Positions 26,681 through 35,646 of a stretch of 64,000 bases of DNA are shown here, one piece after another. The position numbers and the translations under genes are program-made. The notes beneath the pieces were generated by a model. The model searched no databases, had not been told where the DNA came from, and worked only from the letters and a program-made list of their open reading frames with translations. Numbering within the stretch: the stretch's first letter is position 1; every line of letters begins with the position of its first letter. The DNA is from Rariloculus sp963665575 (GTDB taxonomy: Bacteria > Pseudomonadota > Gammaproteobacteria > Steroidobacterales > Rariloculaceae), in contig CAXXDW010000003.1 of the NCBI GenBank assembly GCA_963665575.2, positions 1,116,001-1,180,000 on the forward strand, given 5' to 3'.

Positions 26681-27459
26681 TGCGGCGCGCCCGCAAGCGG
26701 CTCGGTCAGCACTTCCTGCACGATCCGAACGTCATCCGGAAGATCGTCGCCGCGATCGATCCGAAACACGGGAACAGGCTCGTCGAGATTGGCGGCGGCC
26801 GGGGCGCATTGACCGCGCCGCTGCTCGAGCGATCCGACGAACTGCATGTGATCGAACTCGACGACCATCTGGCCGACGTGCTTGAAAACAACTACGGGGA
26901 CTGCGCGTCCCTGACCGTGCATCGCGGCGACGCGCTCAAATTCGACTACTTGCGGTTGGCTGCGGACGGCGCGGCGCTGCGCATCGTCGGCAACCTGCCG
27001 TACAACGTGTCCACACCGTTGCTGTTTCGCCTGCTCGCCTTCAGGACGAACATCGTCGACATGCACCTCATGCTGCAGAAGGAAGTCGTCGACCGGATGA
27101 CCGCGCAACCCGGAGGCAAGGACTACGGGCGTCTGACGGTGATGCTCGCGGCCTGGACAGACATCGAGGCGTGCTTCGACATCGGTCCGGGCGCGTTCAC
27201 GCCACCGCCGAAGGTCCGCTCGACCTTCGTACGCGTCAGGCCGCGCCGGACGCCGAGTTTCGTCGTAAGCGACGAAGCGGCGTTCGCCGGACTCGTCATG
27301 CGGCTCTTCTCCATGCGCCGCAAGACGCTCGCAAGATCACTGAAGGGCCGACTCAGTGCCGGGCAGATCGAAGCGGCCGGCATCGAGCCCGGCGCCCGGC
27401 CGGAGACGCTGCAGCCCGCCGACTTTGCGCGTCTCGCGGAGCTTGAGACCGTGCCGTGA
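26680..27459 (+). CDS. rsmA: 16S rRNA adenine dimethyltransferase KsgA/RsmA
   Basis: A 259-residue methyltransferase that dimethylates two adjacent adenines near the 3' end of 16S rRNA (A1518/A1519 in E. coli), using S-adenosylmethionine late in small-subunit assembly. The N-terminal RKRLGQHFLHDPNVI, the SAM loop EIGGGRGALT and the catalytic motif NLPYNVSTP are all present, and the C-terminal helical domain is complete. The ATG at 26680 overlaps the pdxA stop, and its stop overlaps the apaH start by 4 bases (GTGA). The genes are translationally coupled, as in many gammaproteobacteria. Confidence 0.96.
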   Translation: MRRARKRLGQHFLHDPNVIRKIVAAIDPKHGNRLVEIGGGRGALTAPLLERSDELHVIELDDHLADVLENNYGDCASLTVHRGDALKFDYLRLAADGAALRIVGNLPYNVSTPLLFRLLAFRTNIVDMHLMLQKEVVDRMTAQPGGKDYGRLTVMLAAWTDIEACFDIGPGAFTPPPKVRSTFVRVRPRRTPSFVVSDEAAFAGLVMRLFSMRRKTLARSLKGRLSAGQIEAAGIEPGARPETLQPADFARLAELETVP

Positions 27460-28292
27460 CGCTCTATGCGGTCGGGGACATCCAGGGCTGCGCGGCCGAA
27501 TTCGAGGCGCTGCTCGAAGCCATCGCGTTCGAGCCGCGCCGCGATCATCTTTGGCTGGTCGGCGACCTCGTCAACCGCGGACCGGATTCCGTCGGCGTCT
27601 TGAGGCGAGTCGCCGCTCTCGGCGAGAGCGCCACCTGCGTGCTCGGCAATCACGACCTGCACCTGCTTGCGACCGCGGCCGGAGTCCGACCCGCCGGACC
27701 GCGCGACACGTTCAATGATGTGCTGACGGCACCCGATGCCGCCGAACTCGTCAATTGGCTGCGCCGGCGCCCGCTGTTGCATCATGATAAAAGGCGGCGG
27801 AGCGTGCTCGTGCATGCCGGTATCGCGCCGGTCTGGACCCTGCAACAGGCGCTTGGGTACGGCGGCGAGGTCGAGACGCTGCTGTCGGGACCGCACTGGC
27901 GCGCTGCGCTGCAGAGCATGTACGGCAACGAACCGGACACCTGGTCCGAAGATCTGCCGCCGCCGCAACGACGCCGCTACACGATCAACGCACTCACGCG
28001 TATGCGATTCTGCGACCCTGGCGGGAAGCTCGATCTGGAACATAACGGGCCGCCAGGCAGTCAACCGGCCGGGCTCATCCCCTGGTTCGACGCCCCACGC
28101 CGAACGCGCGACGTCCACATCGTTTTCGGCCACTGGTCCGCACTCGGCCTCAAGCGCCGCGCCGACATCACGGCGCTCGACAGCGGTTGCGTGTGGGGCG
28201 GCACGCTCACGGCGCTTCCGATCGACCCGGCTGGAGCGCCGATTGCCGTTTCCGGCCTGCCACGCACGCGATCCGGTGCGAGCGACAACTGA
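27456..28292 (+). CDS. apaH: Symmetrical bis(5'-nucleosyl)-tetraphosphatase
   Basis: A 278-residue metallophosphatase that splits diadenosine tetraphosphate (Ap4A) into two ADP and also removes Np4 caps from RNA 5' ends. The calcineurin-like motifs are intact: GDIQGC (7-12), GDLVNRGPDS, GNHDLHLL, the later His in VHAGIAP, and FGHWSALG. Start is a GTG coupled to the ksgA stop. The C terminus is Ala/Ser-rich and variable in the family. It is the last gene of the lptD-surA-pdxA-ksgA-apaH block; 150 bases without a gene follow before the kynurenine genes. Confidence 0.95.
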   Translation: MTLYAVGDIQGCAAEFEALLEAIAFEPRRDHLWLVGDLVNRGPDSVGVLRRVAALGESATCVLGNHDLHLLATAAGVRPAGPRDTFNDVLTAPDAAELVNWLRRRPLLHHDKRRRSVLVHAGIAPVWTLQQALGYGGEVETLLSGPHWRAALQSMYGNEPDTWSEDLPPPQRRRYTINALTRMRFCDPGGKLDLEHNGPPGSQPAGLIPWFDAPRRTRDVHIVFGHWSALGLKRRADITALDSGCVWGGTLTALPIDPAGAPIAVSGLPRTRSGASDN

Positions 28293-28442
28293 TCCGGTCC
28301 TGCGGGCAGCGGCGATCGCCCCGCTGCCGCCTCGCTTGTCCGACATAGAGCCGCAGTGCGCGAAGGTCCCCCCGCGCTGACCGCGCGTGCCGCGATTGGG
28401 CATAATGTCGGCTCGGCCCGCGCTGCTCGCTGGAGTCCGACC

Positions 28443-28955
28443 ATGAGCCTGACAATGCCGTTCAACCTGATGGGCTGGATCGAGGAAAACCGCGAATGGC
28501 TGAAACCGCCCGTCTGCAACCGGGAGGTATTCGCGCATTCGGAATTCATCGTCCAGGTCGTGGGCGGCCCGAATGCGCGCACTGACTATCACTACGACGT
28601 CGGCCCGGAGCTCTTCTACCAGGTCGAAGGCGACATGCTGCTCAAGACCGTGCAGGACGGCAGGGTCGTCGACATCCCGATCCGCCAGGGCGAGATCTTC
28701 ATGTTGCCGCCATGCGTGCCGCACTCGCCGCAACGCTTCGAGCACACGGTCGGGATTGTCGTGGAGCGGCAGCGCAAGCCCGACGAGATGGATGGTTTCA
28801 TGTGGTTCTGCGCAGACTGCAACCACAAGCTCCACGAGGAATTCCTGCACGTCGCCGATATCGTCAGGGACCTGCCGCCGGTGTTGGAGCGCTTCCATGC
28901 AAGCGAGGAAGCGCGCACCTGCGAACGCTGCGGCTCCGTCTTGCCGGCCGCGTAG
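28443..28955 (+). CDS. nbaC: 3-hydroxyanthranilate 3,4-dioxygenase
   Basis: A 170-residue cupin dioxygenase that opens 3-hydroxyanthranilate to 2-amino-3-carboxymuconate semialdehyde, which cyclises spontaneously to quinolinate, the NAD precursor. Iron ligands are His50, Glu56 and His94 (DYHYDVGPELFY; CVPHSPQR). The bacterial type also has a rubredoxin-like iron site, here C123-x2-C126 and C160-x2-C163, both complete. The ATG at 28443 is chosen; a second ATG lies four codons downstream. It is the first of three kynurenine genes on this strand. Confidence 0.95.
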   Translation: MSLTMPFNLMGWIEENREWLKPPVCNREVFAHSEFIVQVVGGPNARTDYHYDVGPELFYQVEGDMLLKTVQDGRVVDIPIRQGEIFMLPPCVPHSPQRFEHTVGIVVERQRKPDEMDGFMWFCADCNHKLHEEFLHVADIVRDLPPVLERFHASEEARTCERCGSVLPAA

Positions 28956-29012
28956 GCGCACCGACACGCCGGCGCGACGCGGGTCCACCGGCACGCGCAT
29001 AGCCCCGAAAAA

Positions 29013-30290
29013 ATGCTCTCCACCTCATTCAGTCCAGGTCTGAGCGGCGCGACGAAGCTCGATGCCGAAGACAGACTTGCGGGCTTCCGGCGGCGCTTTC
29101 ACATGCCGCAGAGCGGCAAGCGCGCAGCCGTCTACATGTGCGGGCACTCGCTCGGACTGATGCCACGCCGCGCCCGCAAGGCGCTCGACACGGAACTTGA
29201 CCGCTGGGCGGAGCGCGGCGTCGAAGGACATTTCGGCGCGGCCGGCTGGCTCGGCTATCACGAGCGGTTCAGCGAGCCGCTGGCGGCCCTGGTCGGCGCA
29301 CATCCTCACGAAGTCGTCGCGATGAACACGCTCACGACGAATCTTCACCTCATGCTCGTGAGCTTCTTCGAACCCTCGAGGGAAAGCTACAGGATCGTGA
29401 TCGAACACGGCGCATTTCCATCCGATCGATACGCCGTGCGGTCACAGCTCGAGTTTCACGGTCTCGATCCCGAGAGTGCACTGCTCGAACTGGACCCCGA
29501 GCCTGACACCGGGCTGCTCGACCCGGACGGACTCGAACGACTGCTCGCGACCGAAGGCGGGCACGTCGCGCTCGTGTTGCTGCCCGGCGTTCAGTTCCTG
29601 ACGGGCCAGGCGCTCGATCTGAAGGCGTTCGCGGATGTCGCCCGGCGCTTCGGTTGCCGCATCGGTTTCGATCTCGCCCACGCCGTCGGCAACCTGCCGC
29701 TCGCCGTACATGACTCCGGCGCCGACTTTGCCGTCTGGTGCAGCTACAAGTACCTGAACGGCGGACCCGGCGCCGTGGCCGGGTGCTTCGTCCACGAACG
29801 CTGGGCAGATGACCGGGATCGGCCGCGATTCGCGGGCTGGTGGGGGCACGACAAGCAAAGCCGCTTCCAGATGCCGGACCGATTTTCCGCCATACCCGGC
29901 GCCGAAGGCTGGCAGCTCAGCAACCCGCCCGTGCTGTCGCTGGCGGCGCTCGGCGCGTCGCTGGAGATATTCGCGGCCGCGAATATCGGCCGCCTGCGCC
30001 GCAAGTCCGAATGCCTGACGGCCTATCTGGAGTACCTGGTCGAATCGAGGCTCGACAAGCACGTCGAGGTCCTTACCCCGCGCCGCGCCGCCGACCGAGG
30101 CTGCCAACTCTCGCTCAGGCTACGCGATCCGGCAGCCGACTCCGCTTCAATCCCGAAACGCTTGCGCGATGCCGGTGTGATCGTCGATTGGCGCCGGCCG
30201 AATATTCTCAGGCTCGCCCCCGTGCCTCTCTATAACAGCTACCGCGATGTCTACGAGGCCGTTCGAGCACTCGAACGCGCGCTGGGCTGA
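29013..30290 (+). CDS. kynU: Kynureninase
   Basis: A 425-residue pyridoxal-phosphate enzyme of fold type I that cleaves 3-hydroxykynurenine (or kynurenine) to 3-hydroxyanthranilate (or anthranilate) and alanine. The PLP lysine is Lys246 in WCSYKYLNGGPGA. YMCGHSLGLMP near the N terminus and FDLAHAVGNLPL (with the conserved Asp and His that position PLP) are clear family signs. RPNILRLAPVPLYNSY marks the C-terminal domain. It starts 57 bases after the dioxygenase gene and overlaps kmo by one base (TGATG), so the three genes form one transcription unit. Confidence 0.96.
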   Translation: MLSTSFSPGLSGATKLDAEDRLAGFRRRFHMPQSGKRAAVYMCGHSLGLMPRRARKALDTELDRWAERGVEGHFGAAGWLGYHERFSEPLAALVGAHPHEVVAMNTLTTNLHLMLVSFFEPSRESYRIVIEHGAFPSDRYAVRSQLEFHGLDPESALLELDPEPDTGLLDPDGLERLLATEGGHVALVLLPGVQFLTGQALDLKAFADVARRFGCRIGFDLAHAVGNLPLAVHDSGADFAVWCSYKYLNGGPGAVAGCFVHERWADDRDRPRFAGWWGHDKQSRFQMPDRFSAIPGAEGWQLSNPPVLSLAALGASLEIFAAANIGRLRRKSECLTAYLEYLVESRLDKHVEVLTPRRAADRGCQLSLRLRDPAADSASIPKRLRDAGVIVDWRRPNILRLAPVPLYNSYRDVYEAVRALERALG

Positions 30291-31636
30291 TGTCGACAGG
30301 TTCGGCGAGGGTCGCGATCATCGGCGGCGGCCTGGCCGGCAGTCTGCTCGCGATTCTGCTGGCCCGGCGCGGCATGACGCCGGTCGTCATCGAGCGACGT
30401 GCCGCGTATTCGAGCAACGCCCCGCCGCGAGGCCGGTCGATCAATCTCGCGCTCGCCGCGCGCGGCATCGCCGCGCTGCAACGGGCCGGAATCCTTGGCG
30501 ATATCGAGGGCCTGCTCATGCCGATGCGCGGCCGGATGCTGCACGAAACAGCGGCAGAGCCGCGCTTCGTGCCTTACGGCCAGTGGCGCAATGAGGAAAT
30601 CCATTCGGTATCCCGAGCGCAACTCAACGTCACGCTCCATGCGATCGCGACTCGGCGCTACGGCGTCGAGTACCGGTTCGGGCAGGAGTGCGTCGATATA
30701 GACACGGTGTCGGGTAACGCGGTGATCGCCTCGGCGGACGGGCGCGATCCGCTGGCCGCGGACGTTACCGTCGCGGCGGACGGCGCCGGATCACTCGTTC
30801 GCCGCGCGCTCTGCAAGGCCGGCATGTTGAGCGCCTCGGAGGTGCCGCTCGATCACGGCTACAAGGAGTTCACCATTCCGGCAAGCGGCGACGGCGACTT
30901 TGCGCTCGACCCCGATGCACTGCACATCTGGCCGCGCGGCGACTTCATGCTGATCGCGTTGCCGAATCGCGATCGAAGTTTCACCGCGACGCTGTTCCTG
31001 CCGCTTGACGGTGCGGTGAGCTTCAAGAGCATCGACGCCGATGCGGCGGCGGACTTTTTCACCGCGAACTTTCCCGATGCGGTCCCGCTCATGGCGGATG
31101 TCGAAGCCGACTGGCTTCGCAACCCGACCGGACGACTCGGCACGGTACATTGCAAGCCCTGGCGCTTCGGCGATCGCATCGTGCTGATCGGTGACGCCGC
31201 CCACGCCATCGTCCCGTTTCACGGTCAGGGGATGAACGCGGCGTTCGAGGACTGTGTCGAACTCGACAGCCTTGTAGCCGCGCACGGCAATAACTGGAGC
31301 CGGGTTCTGGAAGAATTCGAGGCGCGACGCAGCGACAATGCCCGCGCAATCGCCGAGATGGCGCTCGAGAACTACCGCGAAATGCGCGACCGCGTTCGCA
31401 ACGAAGACTTCAGGCTGCGCACCGAGGTCGCCTTCGAACTCGAGCGCCGCTTCCCGCAGCGGTTCGTTCCTCGCTACTCGATGGTGATGTTCCACCCTGA
31501 GGTCAGCTATGCCGAGGCGCAGCGGCGTGGTGCCGCACAGGATCGATTGCTCGGCGAGTTGATCGGCGACGCCCGCAGGCTGGAGGACATCGACTTCGAC
31601 CGTGCACGGGAAATGCTCGACCGAATGTCTCACTGA
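30290..31636 (+). CDS. kmo: Kynurenine 3-monooxygenase
   Basis: A 448-residue FAD-dependent hydroxylase that converts kynurenine to 3-hydroxykynurenine with NADPH and oxygen. The dinucleotide fold IIGGGLAGSLLA (9-20), GRSINLALAARG, and the FAD phosphate motif IGDAAHAIVPFHGQGMNAAFEDC match the KMO branch rather than ubiquinone hydroxylases. The eukaryotic outer-membrane anchor is absent. With the neighbouring nbaC and kynU it completes the route from kynurenine to quinolinate. Tryptophan or indoleamine dioxygenase and formamidase are not in the window. Confidence 0.96.
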   Translation: MSTGSARVAIIGGGLAGSLLAILLARRGMTPVVIERRAAYSSNAPPRGRSINLALAARGIAALQRAGILGDIEGLLMPMRGRMLHETAAEPRFVPYGQWRNEEIHSVSRAQLNVTLHAIATRRYGVEYRFGQECVDIDTVSGNAVIASADGRDPLAADVTVAADGAGSLVRRALCKAGMLSASEVPLDHGYKEFTIPASGDGDFALDPDALHIWPRGDFMLIALPNRDRSFTATLFLPLDGAVSFKSIDADAAADFFTANFPDAVPLMADVEADWLRNPTGRLGTVHCKPWRFGDRIVLIGDAAHAIVPFHGQGMNAAFEDCVELDSLVAAHGNNWSRVLEEFEARRSDNARAIAEMALENYREMRDRVRNEDFRLRTEVAFELERRFPQRFVPRYSMVMFHPEVSYAEAQRRGAAQDRLLGELIGDARRLEDIDFDRAREMLDRMSH

Positions 31637-31782
31637 ACGGTGCGACGCCGACGCGCATGGTCCGGGTGCGTACCGCCCGTTCGAGCACCTGCGGCGCCCT
31701 CTCACACCATGTTGCCCTTCACCGCGTGCAGGCTCGAAGAGTTCGCAGGGACATGATGCGATCGGTCGCCTTGCGGCTTGAG

Positions 31783-32577
31783 CTAAACGGAGATCGGCGC
31801 GCGGATCGCCGGATGTGCTTCGTAACCGACCAACTCGAAATCTTCGTAGCGGTAATCGAATATGCTGTCCGGGCGCCGCCCGATGTGCATGCGCGAAAGC
31901 GTGAGCGGCTTGCGCTGCAACTGCTGCTCCGTTTGCTCGAGATGATTGAGATAGAGGTGGCAGTCGCCGCCCGTCCAGACGAAGTCCCCGGGCTCGAATC
32001 CGGTTTGCTGAGCCATCATCAGTGTCAACAGCGAATACGAGGCGATATTGAACGGCACGCCGAGGAAGACGTCGGCGCTGCGCTGATAGAGCTGACACGA
32101 CAGCCTGCCCTCGGCAACGTGAAACTGGAAGAGCGCATGACAGGGGTATAGCGCCATCTTGTCCAGTTCGCCGACGTTCCACGCGCTGACAACGATGCGG
32201 CGGGAGTCCGGGTCGCTCAGCAGCAGCTCGACCGTCTGCTCGATCTGATCGACCGAGCGGCCGTCGCCGATCGGCCAGGTACGCCACTGCGATCCGTAGA
32301 CGGGACCAAGGTCGCCGCCGTCGTCGGCCCATTCATCCCAGATCCTGACGCCGTGCTCGTGCAGGTACTCGATGTTCGTGTCGCCCTGCAGGAACCACAA
32401 GAGTTCATGAATGATGGACTTCAGATGCAGCTTCTTCGTTGTCAAAAGCGGGAAGCCCGCGCCGAGATCGAACCGCATCTGGTGCCCGAAGACGCTGAGC
32501 GTGCCCGTCCCCGTGCGATCGTCCTTCGGAACGCCGTTGTCCCGTATCGTTGCGAGCAGGTCGAGATACTGCTTCAT
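31783..32577 (-). CDS. thyA: Thymidylate synthase
   Basis: A 264-residue enzyme, exactly the E. coli length, that makes dTMP from dUMP with methylenetetrahydrofolate. The catalytic Cys146 is in ALYPCHALFQF. Also visible are the phosphate-binding Arg in DDRTGTGT, GPVYGSQWR, and QRSADVFLGVPFN. Its ATG overlaps the lgt stop by 4 bases, a common lgt-thyA arrangement. The 146-base gap to the convergent kmo gene has no gene. Confidence 0.98.
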   Translation of the reverse strand: MKQYLDLLATIRDNGVPKDDRTGTGTLSVFGHQMRFDLGAGFPLLTTKKLHLKSIIHELLWFLQGDTNIEYLHEHGVRIWDEWADDGGDLGPVYGSQWRTWPIGDGRSVDQIEQTVELLLSDPDSRRIVVSAWNVGELDKMALYPCHALFQFHVAEGRLSCQLYQRSADVFLGVPFNIASYSLLTLMMAQQTGFEPGDFVWTGGDCHLYLNHLEQTEQQLQRKPLTLSRMHIGRRPDSIFDYRYEDFELVGYEAHPAIRAPISV

Positions 32578-33317
32578 GCGGTCGCAGTTTCAGCGGGCTT
32601 GCGCCGATACGCCATGACGACGAGCAGAACGCCGGCAATCACCATCGGTGCCGACAGCGCGTGGCCCATCGTGAGCCAGCCCAGCGCCAGGTAACCGATG
32701 TGGTCGTCCGGCAGGCGAACGAACTCGACCGCGATCCGAAACACGCCGTAGAGCGCCAGGAACAGCCCGGATACGGCCATGACCGGTCGCGGTTTCGCCG
32801 AAAAGACGAACAGCACGACGAACAGCACGACACCTTCCAGAAATGCTTCGTAGAGTTGGCTAGGGTGGCGCGGTATGCCGTCGACGATGACGGCCCACGG
32901 CGCATCGGGACTGGTCGCCTTGCCCCAGAGTTCGCCGTTGATGAAATTTCCGACTCGTCCGAGTCCGAGACCGATCGGCACCCACGGCGCAACGAAGTCG
33001 GCAACCGCGAAAAACGGCTGATCGATGCGCCTTGCAAACAACCACATCGCAAGCAGTACGCCGATCAGACCGCCGTGGAACGACATCCCGCCTTCCCAGA
33101 CCCGAAACAGGGCCGCAGGCTCCACGATCAGCCTCGACAGATCGTAGAACAGCATCGAGCCGAGGCGGCCGCCCACGATCACGCCCAAAGCGACGTAGAA
33201 AACGAGGTCTTCGGCGCGCGCGAGATGCACCGGGCTGCCGGGGAGCTTCGCCCGGTGGCGCACGCCGAGCCAGCCGAGCACGAAGCCGGCCAGGTACATG
33301 AGCCCGTACCAGCGCAC
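32574..33317 (-). CDS. lgt: Prolipoprotein diacylglyceryl transferase
   Basis: An inner-membrane enzyme that transfers diacylglycerol from phosphatidylglycerol to the lipobox Cys. Family motifs are SFHGGLIG (essential His), GLGRVGNFINGELWGK and HPSQLYEA, within about seven membrane segments. The first usual start is GTG 33317 (MRWYGLMY, 247 residues), but Lgt proteins normally have about 15 more residues, and the in-frame DNA upstream does encode them (LFTYPDIDPIAFTLS). That stretch has no ATG, GTG or TTG before the in-frame stop, only a CTG at 33362. The true start may therefore be CTG 33362, or the N terminus is shortened. Confidence 0.93.
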   Translation of the reverse strand: MRWYGLMYLAGFVLGWLGVRHRAKLPGSPVHLARAEDLVFYVALGVIVGGRLGSMLFYDLSRLIVEPAALFRVWEGGMSFHGGLIGVLLAMWLFARRIDQPFFAVADFVAPWVPIGLGLGRVGNFINGELWGKATSPDAPWAVIVDGIPRHPSQLYEAFLEGVVLFVVLFVFSAKPRPVMAVSGLFLALYGVFRIAVEFVRLPDDHIGYLALGWLTMGHALSAPMVIAGVLLVVMAYRRKPAETATA

Positions 33318-33453
33318 GCTGAGCGTGAAGGCGATGGGATCTATGTCCGGATAGGTAAACAGCGAACAGTACCGGGTGACTTGCCGGAAATTCTAAACGG
33401 CGCGTCGAACGGCCGCCAGCGCGGAAGGTTCAAGTTGGTATAGTGCCGGACCC

Positions 33454-35625
33454 ATGAACCGGCTCAGCGAAGAAACCAGCCCCTACCTGCTGCAACATGC
33501 GGACAATCCCGTCCATTGGCAACCATGGGATCCCGTCGCGCTCGGGCTCGCTCGCGAGGCCGACAAGCCCATCCTGCTGTCGATCGGCTATTCCGCCTGC
33601 CACTGGTGCCACGTCATGGCGCACGAGTCCTTCGAGGATTCGGATACCGCAGCGGTCATGAATCGCCTTTACGTCAACATCAAGGTGGACCGCGAGGAAC
33701 GCCCGGATATCGACCGCATCTACCAGACGGCGCAGCAGATATTCTCCGGGCGTGCCGGGGGATGGCCGCTGACGATGTTCCTGACGCCCGACGACCATCT
33801 GCCGATTTTCGCCGGCACCTACTTCCCGAAGACCGCCAACTACGGCATGCCGTCCTTTCGCGACGTCCTCGTGCGGGTCGAGTCGTATTTCCGCGAGAAC
33901 CGTGACGATGTCCACGCCGCGGGACAGCGGATCGTCACGGCGCTCGACAATATGACCGCCGTCGAAACCGGCGCTCCGACTGCGCAGTTCACGCGGCGTC
34001 CCGTCGACGCCGCGCGCAGCCAGTTCGGCGAGACTTTCGACAACGAACATGGCGGCTTCGGCGGCGCACCGAAATTTCCGCACGCGACGAACCTCGACCT
34101 GTTGCTTGAGCTGTGGAACCGGAGCACGCGCAGCGACACCGTTGACGATGGCGCGAAGGGCATGTGCCTGCAATCCCTCCAACGCATGGCGCTCGGCGGC
34201 CTCTACGACCACCTGGGCGGCGGCTTCTTCCGCTACAGCGTCGATCAGCGCTGGGAGATCCCGCATTTCGAGAAGATGCTGTACGATAATGCCGCCCTGC
34301 TCGCGACCTACGCCGACGCGCATGCGGCGACGGGCGATCCCTTCCATGCGCGCGTCGCGGCCGAGACGGCCGACTGGATCATGCGCGATATGCAGGGCGC
34401 TGACGGCGAATACTTCGCGACGATCGACGCCGATTCCGAGGGCCACGAGGGCAAATTTTACGTCTGGACGCCCGCCGAATTCGATGCGCTGCTCTCGCCG
34501 GAGGAAGCCGTCGCCGCGAAGCGGGCTTACGGTCTGGAGGGTCCCGCCAACTTCGAGGGCCGTGCCTGGCACCTCCAGGTAGCGGACGACGCAGGCGGCG
34601 CAGTGCTCCGGAGTCCGGATTGTACGGACAACGATACGGTGGGCAACGCCGCGAGCGATATGGGGAGCCCCCAAAAGGGGGCGCCGCGCAACCGTGCGCG
34701 AGCAAGGCCGAATCAGACGGAACATCCCGCCGACCATGCGGCGCTCCTTTGCGGCGCCCGGACCAGGCTCCTGAGCGCCCGCAACGCCCGTGTCTGGCCC
34801 GGACGTGACGAAAAGGCGATCGTGGCGTGGAACGGCCTCGCAATCGCCGCGATGGCGCGGGCCTCAAGGCAACTCGACCGCCCGGAACTCGCCGAGTCGG
34901 CAGCACGGGCGGCCGATTTCATCCGCGATCGACTGTGGATCGACGGGCGCTTGAAGTCGGTCTACAAGGATGGCCGCGCCCGGTTCGCCGGCTACCTTGA
35001 CGATTACGTCTTCCTTGCGTCGGGCCTCGTGGAACTCTTGCAGTGCCGCTGGCGTACGGCCGACCTCGAGTTCGCGCTGGAGCTGATCGAGGTCGTCCTG
35101 AGCCGTTTCAGCGATCCGGCCGGCGGGTTCTTCTTCGTCGCGGACGACCATGAGCAACTCATCCACAAGCCCAAGCCGCTCGCCGACGAGGCGCTGCCCT
35201 CGGGCAACGCCGTTGCCGCGCTCGTGCTGATCCAGCTCGGCCATCTGCTCGGCGAGATGCGCTACATCAACGCTGCCGAAGGTACATTGCGCGCCGCCTT
35301 GCCCGACGTCGAACGCTACCCGCAGGCACATGCGACCCTGCTGCGCGGCATCCTCCAACTGCTCGAGCCCCCGGAACTGCTCGTCGTGCGCGGCGAACCG
35401 GACGAACTCGGGCCATGGCGCGATACAGCCAGGGAATACCGACCCGACCGGCTCTGCTTTTTCGTTCCCGCGGAAGCTGCGGACCTGCCGGGCCTCCTCG
35501 CCGAGCGCCGTGCCGGTGCCCGGCCGCTCGCGTGGCTTTGCCGAGGCACGCATTGCCTGGCACCGATCGACGATCCGCAAGCGCTTCGGGAAGCGCTCTC
35601 CAGCCGCCGGCAAGCCGCGTCGTAG
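33454..35625 (+). CDS. DUF255/YyaL-type thioredoxin-domain protein with in-frame insertion
   Basis: A 723-residue protein of the DUF255 family (B. subtilis YyaL; related to human SPATA20). The N-terminal thioredoxin-like domain starts with ETSPYLLQHADNPVHWQPW and carries SACHWCHVM with Cys49-x2-Cys52. An (alpha/alpha)6-barrel domain resembling N-acylglucosamine epimerases follows (YDHLGGGFFRYSVDQRW; PGRDEKAIVAWNGL). The physiological reaction is unknown. Between HLQVADDAGG and GARTRLLSARN, roughly residues 381-427, the sequence is unlike the family and low in hydrophobics; see the insertion entry. A TATAGT at 33439-33444, ten bases before the ATG, could be a -10 element, but no -35 was found. 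Confidence 0.88.
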   Translation: MNRLSEETSPYLLQHADNPVHWQPWDPVALGLAREADKPILLSIGYSACHWCHVMAHESFEDSDTAAVMNRLYVNIKVDREERPDIDRIYQTAQQIFSGRAGGWPLTMFLTPDDHLPIFAGTYFPKTANYGMPSFRDVLVRVESYFRENRDDVHAAGQRIVTALDNMTAVETGAPTAQFTRRPVDAARSQFGETFDNEHGGFGGAPKFPHATNLDLLLELWNRSTRSDTVDDGAKGMCLQSLQRMALGGLYDHLGGGFFRYSVDQRWEIPHFEKMLYDNAALLATYADAHAATGDPFHARVAAETADWIMRDMQGADGEYFATIDADSEGHEGKFYVWTPAEFDALLSPEEAVAAKRAYGLEGPANFEGRAWHLQVADDAGGAVLRSPDCTDNDTVGNAASDMGSPQKGAPRNRARARPNQTEHPADHAALLCGARTRLLSARNARVWPGRDEKAIVAWNGLAIAAMARASRQLDRPELAESAARAADFIRDRLWIDGRLKSVYKDGRARFAGYLDDYVFLASGLVELLQCRWRTADLEFALELIEVVLSRFSDPAGGFFFVADDHEQLIHKPKPLADEALPSGNAVAALVLIQLGHLLGEMRYINAAEGTLRAALPDVERYPQAHATLLRGILQLLEPPELLVVRGEPDELGPWRDTAREYRPDRLCFFVPAEAADLPGLLAERRAGARPLAWLCRGTHCLAPIDDPQALREALSSRRQAAS
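34606..34733. other. Probable in-frame palindromic insertion inside the DUF255 gene
   Basis: This stretch interrupts the conserved protein and is rich in inverted repeats: GTCCG/CGGAC (34613-34617 with 34625-34629) and a perfect GCCCCC-AAAA-GGGGGC hairpin (34667-34682). It keeps the frame open. Exact borders are uncertain; I judged them by loss of resemblance to the family. It recalls, by analogy only, in-frame palindromic elements known from Rickettsia. Confidence 0.45.
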
Positions 35626-35646
35626 GAACTCGCGAAGTCGCCCGGA

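Noticed and set aside
27123..29000. Minus-strand 625-codon frame across ksgA, apaH and nbaC
   Set aside because: It crosses three unrelated, well supported plus-strand genes and is a shadow.
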